DNA of 9,448 bases from the NCBI GenBank assembly GCA_023389535.1, contig JAEWEH010000308.1, forward strand, positions 1 through 9,448, in the 5' to 3' direction. Of the stretch, positions 1 to 6,515 are shown one piece after another. The DNA is from Pseudomonadota bacterium (GTDB taxonomy: Bacteria > Pseudomonadota > Gammaproteobacteria > Burkholderiales > Burkholderiaceae_B). Positions within the stretch are counted from its first letter, which is position 1; every line of letters begins with the position of its first letter. The notes below the pieces were generated by a model. That model worked only from the letters and a program-made list of their open reading frames with translations, did no database searches and had not been told where the DNA came from. The position numbers and the translations under genes are program-made.

Positions 1-1
1 C

Positions 2-490
2 CTGCCCGGCATGGAAGATATTTTTCCCCATTTTTTCCAGATAAGGCCGCGCCGCATCCAGGTCGGCCGCATCGCCGCCCACGATGAATGTAAGTGTCCC
101 GGCCGAGGCGCCGGCCGTGCCCCCGGAAACCGGCGCATCCACCATGCGTATGCCTTTGTCTTTGGCGGCCTTGGCCACCTTCCGGGCCGATTCGGGGGCA
201 ATGGTGCTGCATTCCATGACCAGTGTGCCGGCCGGAATGTGCTCCAACAAGCCGCTTTCCCCCAGGTATAGGCCTTCCACATGTTTGCTGGCGGGCAGCA
301 TGGTGACCACGACTTCGGCGTTGCGTACCGCTTCCGCGGCCGACGCAGCCGATTTGGCGCCAGCCTGCGCCAATGTCTGGACGGCATCGGGCACCAGATC
401 ATAGACAAGCAGGTCGTGGCCGGCTTTGACCAGATTGAGCGCCATGGGCGCGCCCATATGTCCCAGGCCGATAAATGCGATGCAAGTCAT
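2..490 (-). CDS. mmsB: 3-hydroxyisobutyrate dehydrogenase, C-terminus beyond the left edge
   Basis: NAD-dependent cytosolic enzyme that oxidises 3-hydroxyisobutyrate to methylmalonate semialdehyde in valine breakdown. The 163 visible residues run from the start codon to the window edge without a stop; the family is usually about 295 residues, so roughly the C-terminal 45% is missing. Seen: the Rossmann dinucleotide motif GLGHMG at residues 8-13 right after the first strand, and the substrate-binding motif DAPVSGG at 118-124 followed by GTL at 131-133, both hallmarks of the beta-hydroxyacid dehydrogenase family. The catalytic lysine lies beyond the edge and cannot be checked. The ATG at 490-488 is supported by an upstream AGGAGA with good spacing and by the Rossmann motif beginning at once. 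It follows the hydrolase gene by 51 bases on the same strand and is probably in its operon. Related tartronate semialdehyde reductases share these motifs, but the context favours valine degradation. Confidence 0.93.
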   Translation of the reverse strand, partial: MTCIAFIGLGHMGAPMALNLVKAGHDLLVYDLVPDAVQTLAQAGAKSAASAAEAVRNAEVVVTMLPASKHVEGLYLGESGLLEHIPAGTLVMECSTIAPESARKVAKAAKDKGIRMVDAPVSGGTAGASAGTLTFIVGGDAADLDAARPYLEKMGKNIFHAGQ

Positions 491-541
491 GTGTCTCTCC
501 TTTTGTTATGAATCCATATCATGCATACGGTGCTGTACTGC

Positions 542-1690
542 TTAATGGGCCGGATCTGCGGGCGCTCCAAGGTCGGACAGCGGATGCGGCACGGATGCGG
601 GCCAGGGCCGCTGGAAGAAACGCTGCACCCAGGCTTCGGTCGCTGTTTCGAGGCTCGGCGGGTTCCAGGCGGGCTGCTTGTCCTTGTCGATGAGCAAGGC
701 GCGTATGCCTTCCTGCAGGTCGCCCTGTACCCCGCATTGCAAGGACACAATATATTCCTGGCGAAAGACATCGGCCAGGCTTTGCAAGCGGGCGCGGCGC
801 AATAGCGCGTAGCTCAAGCGGGCAGATCCTGGCGAGCCGGCCACAAAAGTGGATCCGGCGCGTCTGAGCCATGGGTCGTCGCCCTGCGCCCATGCCGCGA
901 TACCGGCGCCGATGGCCGAGAGATCAAAGCCATCGCAAACGCGCCGAATCTCATTCAAATGGATTTGCAGCGGCCCTGGCGGAAGGTTTTCTGCGGGCCG
1001 CGATGCCAACAGCAGATTGCGCAGCTGCTCGTGGTTGCTCTGGTTGTCGGTAGACCAGGCTTGCCCGATGATGCGCTGTTGCAGCGCTTCCCATCCGTCC
1101 GCGGGGACGATGTAGTCCGCCAGGCCCAGCACCAGGCAATCGGATGCGCCCAATTGCGCACCGGTCAGTGCCATGAACAGCCCTACGCCCCCCGGCAACC
1201 GCGATAGCATCCAGGTGCCTCCGACATCGGGGAACAGGCCTATGCTGATCTCAGGCATGGCATAACGGGTGGTTTCGGTCACGACCCGGTGGCTGGCGCC
1301 CATCATCAGGCCCACGCCACCGCCCATGACGATACCGCTACCCCAACATAACAGCGGTTTCGGATAGCTGTGAATTTGATAATCCAAGCGGTATTCCGAT
1401 GCGAAGAATTCGCGCGCATAGGCGTTGTCCCAGGCGCCACCGGTGTTGTCCTTCATGCCCTGATACATGGCATGCAAATCGCCGCCCGCGCAGAACGCCC
1501 GGTCGCCGGCGCCGCGCAGGACGACCAAGACAATGCCATCGTCGGTTTCCCACTGGCGCAAGCGCTCGCCCAGCAATTCGCACATATCCAGCGTCAGGCC
1601 GTTCAGGGTTGATGGCTTGTTCAGTGTGGCAATGCCGATCTTCAGGCCATTGCCCGTCACGGCTTCGTCGAACAGTACTGAAGGACTCAT
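542..1690 (-). CDS. Enoyl-CoA hydratase/isomerase-family protein, probable 3-hydroxyisobutyryl-CoA hydrolase
   Basis: Crotonase-fold enzyme of 382 residues, the length of the 3-hydroxyisobutyryl-CoA hydrolase (HIBCH) group and longer than ordinary enoyl-CoA hydratases (about 260). Seen: the first oxyanion-hole segment FCAGGDLHA at residues 66-74, the second VMGGGVGLMMG at 121-131, then MPEISIGLFPDVGG with Glu147 and Asp155 at the positions used by HIBCH for hydrolysis. The C-terminal part carries EGIRALLIDKD and PAWNPP, also typical of HIBCH. Expected reaction: removal of CoA from 3-hydroxyisobutyryl-CoA to give the free acid used by the next enzyme, mmsB. The reading frame is open further upstream, but the ATG at 1690 is preferred because it overlaps the stop of the acyl-CoA dehydrogenase gene as ATGA, implying translational coupling, and because the family N-terminus begins there. 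Hydratase activity instead of, or besides, hydrolase activity cannot be excluded from sequence alone. Confidence 0.86.
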   Translation of the reverse strand: MSPSVLFDEAVTGNGLKIGIATLNKPSTLNGLTLDMCELLGERLRQWETDDGIVLVVLRGAGDRAFCAGGDLHAMYQGMKDNTGGAWDNAYAREFFASEYRLDYQIHSYPKPLLCWGSGIVMGGGVGLMMGASHRVVTETTRYAMPEISIGLFPDVGGTWMLSRLPGGVGLFMALTGAQLGASDCLVLGLADYIVPADGWEALQQRIIGQAWSTDNQSNHEQLRNLLLASRPAENLPPGPLQIHLNEIRRVCDGFDLSAIGAGIAAWAQGDDPWLRRAGSTFVAGSPGSARLSYALLRRARLQSLADVFRQEYIVSLQCGVQGDLQEGIRALLIDKDKQPAWNPPSLETATEAWVQRFFQRPWPASVPHPLSDLGAPADPAH

Positions 1691-2841
1691 CGGATGTCGG
1701 CTCCTTTTTCCAATATGTGCCGTGCGACAATCACACGCATGATTTCGTTGGTGCCTTCCAGGATTTGATGCACGCGCGTGTCGCGCACCAGACGTTCCAG
1801 CGGGTAATCTTTCAGGTAGCCATAACCGCCATGGATCTGCTGCCCGTCCAGGCAGGCCTGGAAGCACAAGTCGGTAGCCAGACGCTTGGCCATGGCGCAA
1901 TAAGACGAGGCGTTCGGGTCCTTGTCGTCCAGTTTAGAAGCAGCCAGCCTGACCATCTGGCGGGACGCCACGATATGGGTCAGCATGTCCACCAGTTTGA
2001 ACTGCAGTGCCTGAAAACCGGCCAGTGGCTGGCCGAACTGTTTGCGTTCGCCCATATAGCGGCGGGCGGCCTCGTACGCGCCTTGCGCAGCGCCCACCGA
2101 ACAGGTCGCAATATTGATGCGCCCGCCATCCAGCCCTTGCATGGCGAATTTGAAGCCGTCGCCCTCGTTGCCAAGCAGGCAATCTGCCGGGATCTCTACA
2201 TTTTCAAACGTGATGGGCCGGGTGGACTGGCTGTTCCAACCCATTTTGTGTTCTTTGCGCCCGTAAGTAATGCCCGCGGTGTCGGCCGGCACCACAAACG
2301 CGGACACACCGCGCGGGCCGGCGTCGCCCGTACGGGCCATGACAACCAGCACATCCGTGTCGCCAGCACCGGAAATGAAGGCCTTGGAGCCGTTGAGCAC
2401 ATAGGCGGCGCCGCGCTTTTCAGCGCGCGTCGACAGCGACGCCGCATCCGAACCGGAACCGGGCTCGGTGAGGCAATAGGAAGCGAGCTTTTCCCCCGAC
2501 GCCAGCAGCGGCCCCCAGGCCTGGCGCACCGACTCGCTGGCCCAGTTGCCTACCATCCAGGTGGCCATGTTGTGTATGGTCAGAAAGGCGGCCGTAGATG
2601 GGTCCACGGCCGCCATTTCTTCGAACACCAGGGTAGCATCCAGGCGCGGCAAGCCCAGCCCGCCTATGGATTCGGGCGCATAAATGGCGCAGAAGCCCAG
2701 TTCACCGGCACGGGCAAAGGTCGATCGGGGAAAGATGCTTTCCGCATCCCATCGCGCGGCGTTGGGCTCCAGTTCGCCCACCGCAAAATCCCGGGCGGCC
2801 TGGGCAAAGGCCTGTTGTTCATCGCTAAGGCGAAAATCCAT
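1687..2841 (-). CDS. Acyl-CoA dehydrogenase, probable isobutyryl-CoA dehydrogenase
   Basis: FAD-dependent acyl-CoA dehydrogenase of 384 residues, expected to convert isobutyryl-CoA to methacrylyl-CoA and pass electrons to electron-transfer flavoprotein. Seen: an N-terminal helical domain; family signature 1 as YCLTEPGSGSDAASL at residues 122-136; a middle beta domain ending near 220; then the C-terminal helical domain with QIHGGYGYLKDYPLER at 335-350, RDTR at 353-356 and ILEGTNEIMR at 360-369, where Glu362 is the catalytic base. The position of that glutamate and the QILEGTNEIMR context fit the ACAD8-like isobutyryl-CoA dehydrogenases. The frame stays open for seven codons further upstream, but the ATG at 2841 has an AGGAGA seven bases before it and starts the family-typical MDFRLSDEQQ. 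It is the first gene of a three-gene run with the hydrolase and mmsB, which supports valine over fatty-acid substrates. Short branched-chain specificity is inferred. Confidence 0.92.
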   Translation of the reverse strand: MDFRLSDEQQAFAQAARDFAVGELEPNAARWDAESIFPRSTFARAGELGFCAIYAPESIGGLGLPRLDATLVFEEMAAVDPSTAAFLTIHNMATWMVGNWASESVRQAWGPLLASGEKLASYCLTEPGSGSDAASLSTRAEKRGAAYVLNGSKAFISGAGDTDVLVVMARTGDAGPRGVSAFVVPADTAGITYGRKEHKMGWNSQSTRPITFENVEIPADCLLGNEGDGFKFAMQGLDGGRINIATCSVGAAQGAYEAARRYMGERKQFGQPLAGFQALQFKLVDMLTHIVASRQMVRLAASKLDDKDPNASSYCAMAKRLATDLCFQACLDGQQIHGGYGYLKDYPLERLVRDTRVHQILEGTNEIMRVIVARHILEKGADIR

Positions 2842-2912
2842 GTGCTTGTCTCCTGTGGGCATTACCGGGCGGGCGGCTTTATTTTGTCATGTTCCCTACC
2901 ATAACGCCTGGT

Positions 2913-2941
2913 TCGATATTGTTTTGTCGCATGCGTGACAA
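2913..2941 (-). promoter_or_regulatory. Possible promoter of the valine-degradation operon
   Basis: Read on the minus strand, TTGTCA (2941-2936) matches the sigma70 -35 consensus at five of six bases. After exactly 17 bases comes TATCGA (2918-2913), a weak -10 with three matches. The site lies in the 109-base gap between rnfH and the acyl-CoA dehydrogenase gene, about 70 bases before its start codon. The -10 is poor, so this is only a candidate; the operon could instead be read through from ratA-rnfH. Confidence 0.27.
2924..2941. repeat. Small inverted repeat overlapping the candidate -35 region
   Basis: TTGTC (2924-2928) and GACAA (2937-2941) are perfect inverted arms around an 8-base centre, and a self-complementary CGCATGCG sits at 2928-2935. 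The position over a possible -35 and spacer suits a repressor or activator site, for example for a branched-chain degradation regulator, but no known regulator consensus was recognised. A role as the rnfH transcription terminator is less likely: the stem is weak and no clean T-tract follows. Confidence 0.3.
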
Positions 2942-2950
2942 TCGTCGTTT

Positions 2951-3316
2951 CTAATCGTCTTTGGGCGCCAGGCCGGCAGCAAGCTTGGCCTTGCGGCGCT
3001 TGGGCCGATTCCGCGGCTTGATCATGAAGGCCTCGCGGTGTTCGGCCCGCCGCCGGCGCGATTCCATTGGGTCAAACACCAGAGGCCGGTAGATTTCCAC
3101 GCGGTCACCATCGGCCAGCGTCTGATCGAGCGGGCATGCTTTGCCAAAAATACCGGTTCTGGGATGATCGCCGGGATAATTCGGAAAGACCTGCGCAAAA
3201 TGGCTGGCTTGCAGTGCCTGGTCCACCGTCGCGCCGGGCGGCAGCATGACATCCACCGACCACACGGCGCCGGCCTCGGCATAAATGATTTGTACGGTCA
3301 GTTGATCAGTCGCCAT
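2951..3316 (-). CDS. rnfH: RnfH/RatB family protein (UPF0125), ubiquitin-like fold
   Basis: Small protein of 121 residues belonging to the RnfH (RatB, YfjF) family, a beta-grasp ubiquitin-like fold whose cellular role is not settled. Seen: an N-terminal strand LTVQIIYAEA at residues 6-15, GIFGK at 55-59, and the family-typical GDRVEIYRPLVFDPMESRRR at 70-89, followed by a strongly basic C-terminal tail (residues 100-111). The frame is open for 34 codons upstream, but those overlap ratA; the ATG at 3316 starts where the family does. It overlaps the end of ratA by 11 bases, so the two are probably translated together. In Enterobacteria the same pair (ratA-ratB) sits beside smpB as here. The name RatB suggests an antitoxin, but the family has not been generally shown to neutralise RatA. 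Confidence 0.92.
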   Translation of the reverse strand: MATDQLTVQIIYAEAGAVWSVDVMLPPGATVDQALQASHFAQVFPNYPGDHPRTGIFGKACPLDQTLADGDRVEIYRPLVFDPMESRRRRAEHREAFMIKPRNRPKRRKAKLAAGLAPKDD

Positions 3317-3740
3317 AGACGGCTTGCGCGCGCTGCGTGAAGGAATCGATGAAGCTGGTGGCGATGCGGTTGAATATGGGGCCGACCACCGCCTCCAGGC
3401 CGCGGCTGGAAAAAGCATACTCCATGGTGTAGATCACCTTGCAGGCGTCCTCGGCCAGCTCTTGAAAATCCCAGGTTCCGGTCAAGGTGGAAAACGGCCC
3501 ATTGACCAAATGAAAGGTAATGAGGCGCGGATAGTCGTGTTCGTTGCGCGTGGTGAAGGTCTGCTTGATGCCGGCGATGCTGATCGTGATGGACGCTTCC
3601 ATGCCATGCTCGTCCTGCCGGTGCACCACGGCGCCGCCGCACCAGGGCATGAAATCCGGGTACTTGGCGACGTCGGCCACCAGATCAAACATTTGGGCGC
3701 GGCTGTAGGGGACTAGGACGGAGCGCTGTACTTTATGCAT
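3306..3740 (-). CDS. ratA: RatA/COQ10-like START-domain protein
   Basis: Polyketide cyclase/START-fold protein of 144 residues. The Escherichia coli homologue RatA was reported to bind the 50S subunit and block 70S assembly. The eukaryotic relative COQ10 binds coenzyme Q and helps respiration, and bacterial members may do the same. Seen: VADVAKYPDFMPWC at residues 21-34, the family signature near the start; GPF at 81-83 with GTWDF at 88-92 in the sheet; and a C-terminal long helix from about 115 to 142. Length agrees with the family. The ATG at 3740 is the only sensible start, though no good Shine-Dalgarno precedes it. It overlaps rnfH by 11 bases and diverges from smpB. Whether it acts as a translation inhibitor or a quinone-binding protein cannot be decided from sequence. 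Confidence 0.93.
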   Translation of the reverse strand: MHKVQRSVLVPYSRAQMFDLVADVAKYPDFMPWCGGAVVHRQDEHGMEASITISIAGIKQTFTTRNEHDYPRLITFHLVNGPFSTLTGTWDFQELAEDACKVIYTMEYAFSSRGLEAVVGPIFNRIATSFIDSFTQRAQAVYGD

Positions 3741-3796
3741 TGAAAGTCGTTAATGGATAGAATGTATTGATTTTACAGTCTTAAACCGTATCATTC
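3741..3796. promoter_or_regulatory. Divergent ratA/smpB intergenic region, probable promoters
   Basis: This 56-base, AT-richer gap separates two divergent start codons, so promoters for both directions must lie here or inside the gene starts. On the plus strand TTGAAA (3740-3745), 17 bases, then TGTATT (3763-3768) is the best sigma70-like pair and would leave a leader of only about 20 bases for smpB. TAGAAT at 3758-3763 is a better -10 without a matching -35. Neither gene shows a clear Shine-Dalgarno. Candidates only. Confidence 0.35.
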
Positions 3797-4261
3797 ATGA
3801 GCATCGTCGACAACCGCAAAGCCACGCACGACTACTTCATCGAGGACCGCTACGAAGCCGGCCTCGTACTGGAGGGTTGGGAAGTCAAGGCCATTCGTGC
3901 GGGGCATGTGCAGTTGAAGGAAAGCTATGTCATTGTGCGCGACGGCGAACTCTGGATCATGGGCATGCATATCAGCCCGCTGCCTACCGCCTCCACGCAT
4001 ATCCACCCCAACGCAACGCGCACACGCAAGCTGCTGCTGAAGGCCGAAGAGATCAGCAAGCTGATCGGCAAGGTCGAACAGCGCGGCTACACGCTGGTGC
4101 CACTGAACCTGCACTATAAAAACGGGCGCATCAAGCTGGATTTTGGCCTGGGGCGGGGCAAGAAAATGCACGATAAGCGCGACACCGCACGCGAGAAAGA
4201 CTGGCAGCGCGAAAAACAGCGCCTGATGAAGCACGACCTGCGGAACAAGAAGGACGCCTGA
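3797..4261 (+). CDS. smpB: SsrA-binding protein SmpB
   Basis: SmpB binds tmRNA and brings it to ribosomes stalled on mRNAs lacking a stop codon; the C-terminal tail reaches down the empty mRNA channel and triggers trans-translation. The 154-residue length is normal. Seen: [17 protein letters not shown] at residues 6-22; the highly conserved GWEVKAIR at 27-34 in the OB-fold barrel; [12 protein letters not shown] at 70-81; and the basic tail [15 protein letters not shown] at 122-136, which holds the residues needed for tagging and becomes helical in the ribosome. The ATG at 3797 begins the family-typical N-terminus, although no strong ribosome binding site precedes it. It is the only plus-strand gene in the left two thirds, divergent from ratA and convergent with the alkyltransferase gene 25 bases downstream. 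The tmRNA gene itself is not in the window. Confidence 0.99.
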   Translation: MSIVDNRKATHDYFIEDRYEAGLVLEGWEVKAIRAGHVQLKESYVIVRDGELWIMGMHISPLPTASTHIHPNATRTRKLLLKAEEISKLIGKVEQRGYTLVPLNLHYKNGRIKLDFGLGRGKKMHDKRDTAREKDWQREKQRLMKHDLRNKKDA

Positions 4262-4286
4262 CCCGACGCCGATAGATGGGTGGCGC

Positions 4287-5009
4287 TTACGCCAGGGTGA
4301 AGCCTTCCAGTTCCAGCAAGGCGAACTTGCGTTCCAGCCCACCGGTATAGCCATTGAGCCTGCCGGCATGGGACAACACACGATGGCAGGGAACCATGAT
4401 GGTCACGGGATTGCGGCCGACTGCTGTGCCGACCGGTCGGCCATGCTGGGCCGTCAGGCCTGCCGCCATCGCCACATCTCCGTAGGAAACACAGTGGCCA
4501 TAAGGTATGTCGAGCAAAGCCTTCCAGACCTTCTTCTGGAAATCCGTGCCCTGCAGCAGCAAGGGAACTGAAAATACTTGGCGGCCATGGTTGAAATAGT
4601 CGTCGAGTTCTTCCCGCGCCTGCTCGAAGACGGCCCGCGCGCCGGCTGGCATGCCATCCTTTTCGAAACGCGGCTGGCCCAAGGCCTCGCGGTCCGGTTC
4701 GCGCACAGGACCCAGGGCTGCGTTACATAACGGCGCAGTCGTCGTGTCTCCCGTGGCGCCCGCAGCCGTCCGCTGCAAGTTCTCGGGACTGAAAAGATTG
4801 GTGCCCGGCGCCTGCCGATATGCTTTGAAGCGTTTCAACGGCATGCCGGACAGCGAACCGGCGGTGGGATCCGCCCGCCGGGGCGGCGGCAAGCCGCCCA
4901 CCGCGGGGCAGTCCTTCTGGCCGACAAAATAGAGTCCGGTCAGATGTGTCCCATCGGAGCAAAGCAGGATATCGCCCAGCGTGGAGGCGAGCTGTGCATG
5001 ATAAGTCAT
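4287..5009 (-). CDS. ogt: Methylated-DNA--protein-cysteine S-methyltransferase with long internal insertion
   Basis: Suicide repair enzyme that moves the alkyl group from O6-alkylguanine (and O4-alkylthymine) in DNA to its own cysteine. Seen: an N-terminal strand pair ending in LTGLYFVGQK (residues 23-32); FEQAREELDDYF at 128-139; GTDFQKKVWKALLDIPYG at 154-171; the HTH region with VSYGDVAMAAG; RPVGTAVGRNP at 191-201, containing the Arg finger (191) and Asn hinge (200); and the active site VPCHRV at 206-211, with Cys208 as acceptor. At 240 residues it is 60-80 longer than usual Ogt/Ada-C proteins. The excess lies between about residues 33 and 125, where the family has a short loop. The insert is rich in Gly, Pro, Ala and Arg and matches nothing I recognise. 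The catalytic part looks intact, so activity is probably retained. The start at 5009 lacks a clear Shine-Dalgarno. I see no ada-type regulator domain. Confidence 0.93.
   Translation of the reverse strand: MTYHAQLASTLGDILLCSDGTHLTGLYFVGQKDCPAVGGLPPPRRADPTAGSLSGMPLKRFKAYRQAPGTNLFSPENLQRTAAGATGDTTTAPLCNAALGPVREPDREALGQPRFEKDGMPAGARAVFEQAREELDDYFNHGRQVFSVPLLLQGTDFQKKVWKALLDIPYGHCVSYGDVAMAAGLTAQHGRPVGTAVGRNPVTIMVPCHRVLSHAGRLNGYTGGLERKFALLELEGFTLA
4861..4904. repeat. GC-rich inverted repeat inside the alkyltransferase gene
   Basis: GCGGTGGG (4861-4868) and CCCACCGC (4897-4904) are perfect 8-base inverted arms around 28 bases that contain further GC-rich complementary stretches (for example CCGCC against GGCGG). 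It encodes the beginning of the unusual insertion of the ogt product, soon after GQKD. It could be a small palindromic element inserted in frame, or just local low complexity. Confidence 0.5.
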
Positions 5010-5081
5010 GATTTCAGTGGCGTGTTCGGTTAGCCATGATTGCGCAAGCAGGCCGTGGCCCTTAATTGCACACGAATGATT

Positions 5082-6395
5082 TTAATGCAGCTTCACCCGT
5101 GGAGCGCTGCGCTTGAGCAATAGCCGCCCTATCGCCAGCAAGCCTGTGCGTACAGGTCCCAACACGGCCCAATGATGCATCAAGTGCAGGCTCATGTACA
5201 TGAGCCGCGCCAGCATCCCCTCCACAAACCAGTTCTTGCCCGACAGCACGCCCATCAGGCTGCCCACGCCACGGCTATGGCCTACGGAAACCAGGGAGCC
5301 ATAGTCGCGGAAGCGGAACTCGCGCGTCCCCGCTGGCCTTTCGCCCCGGATTCTTTTCGCCATGGTCTCCAGCAGGAAATCCGCTTGCTGATGCGCCACT
5401 TGCGCACGCGCGGGCAAGTGGCGTTCCGTCCCGACCCAGGGCGCCTGAGCGCAATCGCCGAAGGCAAAGATGGCAGGATCCGTTGTGCGCAGGCTGCCAT
5501 CGACGACGATCTGGCCGACGCGATTGGCGCCCAGCCCCAGGCCGGCGAGAAAATCGGGCGCCTTGATACCCGCCGCCCAGACACAGAGCTGGGCCGGATA
5601 GCGATTGCCTTCGCTGTCGACCAGTGCATCGCGCTCGACGGCGGCGACCCGTACCGAGGTTTTCACGGCCACGCCACGGTCGATCAGCAACTGCTGCGCG
5701 GCGGCCGACATCTTTTCCGGCAGCGCGGAGAGAATGCGCTGCCCTCCTTCCAGCAACAGAATGCGGATGTCCTTGCCCGGCTGCAGCGTATGAATGCCAT
5801 AGAACACGCTGTCTGAGAAAGCTTCCAGCAGTTCTGCGGCCAGCTCCACCCCCGTTGCCCCGCCGCCCACAATGCCGATGTGCAGCACATGGCCGGGATC
5901 ATCGGCCTTGCGGCGGCTGGCGGCAACGATTTCGTGCAGCAATCGCAGCCGGAAGCGCTCGGCCTCCTGGGTGGAATCCAGTGCAATGGCGAATTCCTCC
6001 GCGCCCGGCGTGTTGAAGAAATTGGATTTGCTACCGACCGCCAGCACCAAGGTATCGTAGGGAATATCGCGCGCGGGGAAGATTTCCTGTTGCGTATCGG
6101 ATACCACCGCTTTGACATGGACGGTTCTGGACTGCCGATCCAGGGTCTCGAATTCGCCCAGGACGAAGGTAAAGCCGCAATCCTTGGCCAGCATGAAATA
6201 AGACAGCCCTTCGCGGTGAATGTCCAGCGTACCGGCAGCCACCTCGTGCAGTGAGGGCTTCCAGATATGGCCGCCGTCCTTGTCGATCAGTACGACATGC
6301 TGCGGCCCGAACTTGCGCCCCAGCTTGCAGGCCAATTCCAGGCCACCCGCCCCACCCCCTACAATGACCACCTTATGCGCTTCATTATCCGTCAT
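5082..6395 (-). CDS. ndh: Type II NADH:quinone oxidoreductase (NDH-2)
   Basis: Single-subunit FAD enzyme on the inner face of the cytoplasmic membrane that oxidises NADH and reduces quinone without pumping protons. The 437-residue length is normal. Seen: FAD-binding VVIVGGGAGGLELA with GGGAGG at residues 13-18; NAD-binding IVGGGATGVELAAEL with GGGATG at 177-182; the second FAD contact IFAFGDCAQ at 309-317; the quinone-site motif AQVAHQQA at 331-338; and an amphipathic or hydrophobic C-terminal stretch from about 399 to 428 ending in a basic tail, suited to membrane attachment. The frame is open for 28 codons upstream, but the ATG at 6395 has AAGGAG five bases before it and immediately precedes the first FAD strand. 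It lies 72 bases before the alkyltransferase gene on the same strand; a functional link is not evident. Sulfide:quinone oxidoreductases share the fold but lack this motif set. Confidence 0.94.
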   Translation of the reverse strand: MTDNEAHKVVIVGGGAGGLELACKLGRKFGPQHVVLIDKDGGHIWKPSLHEVAAGTLDIHREGLSYFMLAKDCGFTFVLGEFETLDRQSRTVHVKAVVSDTQQEIFPARDIPYDTLVLAVGSKSNFFNTPGAEEFAIALDSTQEAERFRLRLLHEIVAASRRKADDPGHVLHIGIVGGGATGVELAAELLEAFSDSVFYGIHTLQPGKDIRILLLEGGQRILSALPEKMSAAAQQLLIDRGVAVKTSVRVAAVERDALVDSEGNRYPAQLCVWAAGIKAPDFLAGLGLGANRVGQIVVDGSLRTTDPAIFAFGDCAQAPWVGTERHLPARAQVAHQQADFLLETMAKRIRGERPAGTREFRFRDYGSLVSVGHSRGVGSLMGVLSGKNWFVEGMLARLMYMSLHLMHHWAVLGPVRTGLLAIGRLLLKRSAPRVKLH

Positions 6396-6440
6396 GGCTG
6401 CTCCTTGCTGGTTGACGGGGGACAGACGTCCTTGCCACCC

Positions 6441-6446
6441 ATGATA
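6441..6446 (-). promoter_or_regulatory. Possible -10 element of ndh
   Basis: On the minus strand TATCAT (6446-6441) matches the -10 consensus at five of six bases and lies about 45 bases before the ndh start codon. No convincing -35 was found at 16-18 bases. It lies in the 120-base gap between the efflux gene and ndh, which otherwise holds only a repeated GTACACC (6491-6497 and 6507-6513) of unknown meaning. Confidence 0.25.
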
Positions 6447-6515
6447 CAGGCCTGCCGTCCCGAAGACAGCCCAGTGCACCCGACCAGGCGGTACACCTCA
6501 TTCGCCGTACACCAC

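Noticed and set aside
1399..2904. A 501-codon open frame on the plus strand
   Set aside because: It lies wholly antisense to the dehydrogenase and hydrolase genes, which have full family motifs. Its translation shows no recognisable domain, and such long shadow frames are common in high-GC coding DNA.
4281..4294. Small hairpin TGGCG-CTTA-CGCCA between the convergent smpB and ogt genes as a terminator
   Set aside because: Only a 5-base stem, it overlaps the ogt stop codon, and no T-run follows in either direction.
3791..4381. A 196-codon minus-strand frame antisense to smpB
   Set aside because: smpB on the other strand is unmistakable; the antisense product has no family features and also runs into the end of the alkyltransferase gene.
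5172..5816. A 214-codon plus-strand frame
   Set aside because: Shadow of the type II NADH dehydrogenase gene, whose FAD and NAD motifs are in the opposite strand.
6487..6515. Repeated GTACACC at 16-base spacing, considered as iterons or an operator
   Set aside because: Only two 7-base copies at the tail of the efflux gene, with no third copy and no replication or regulator gene nearby.
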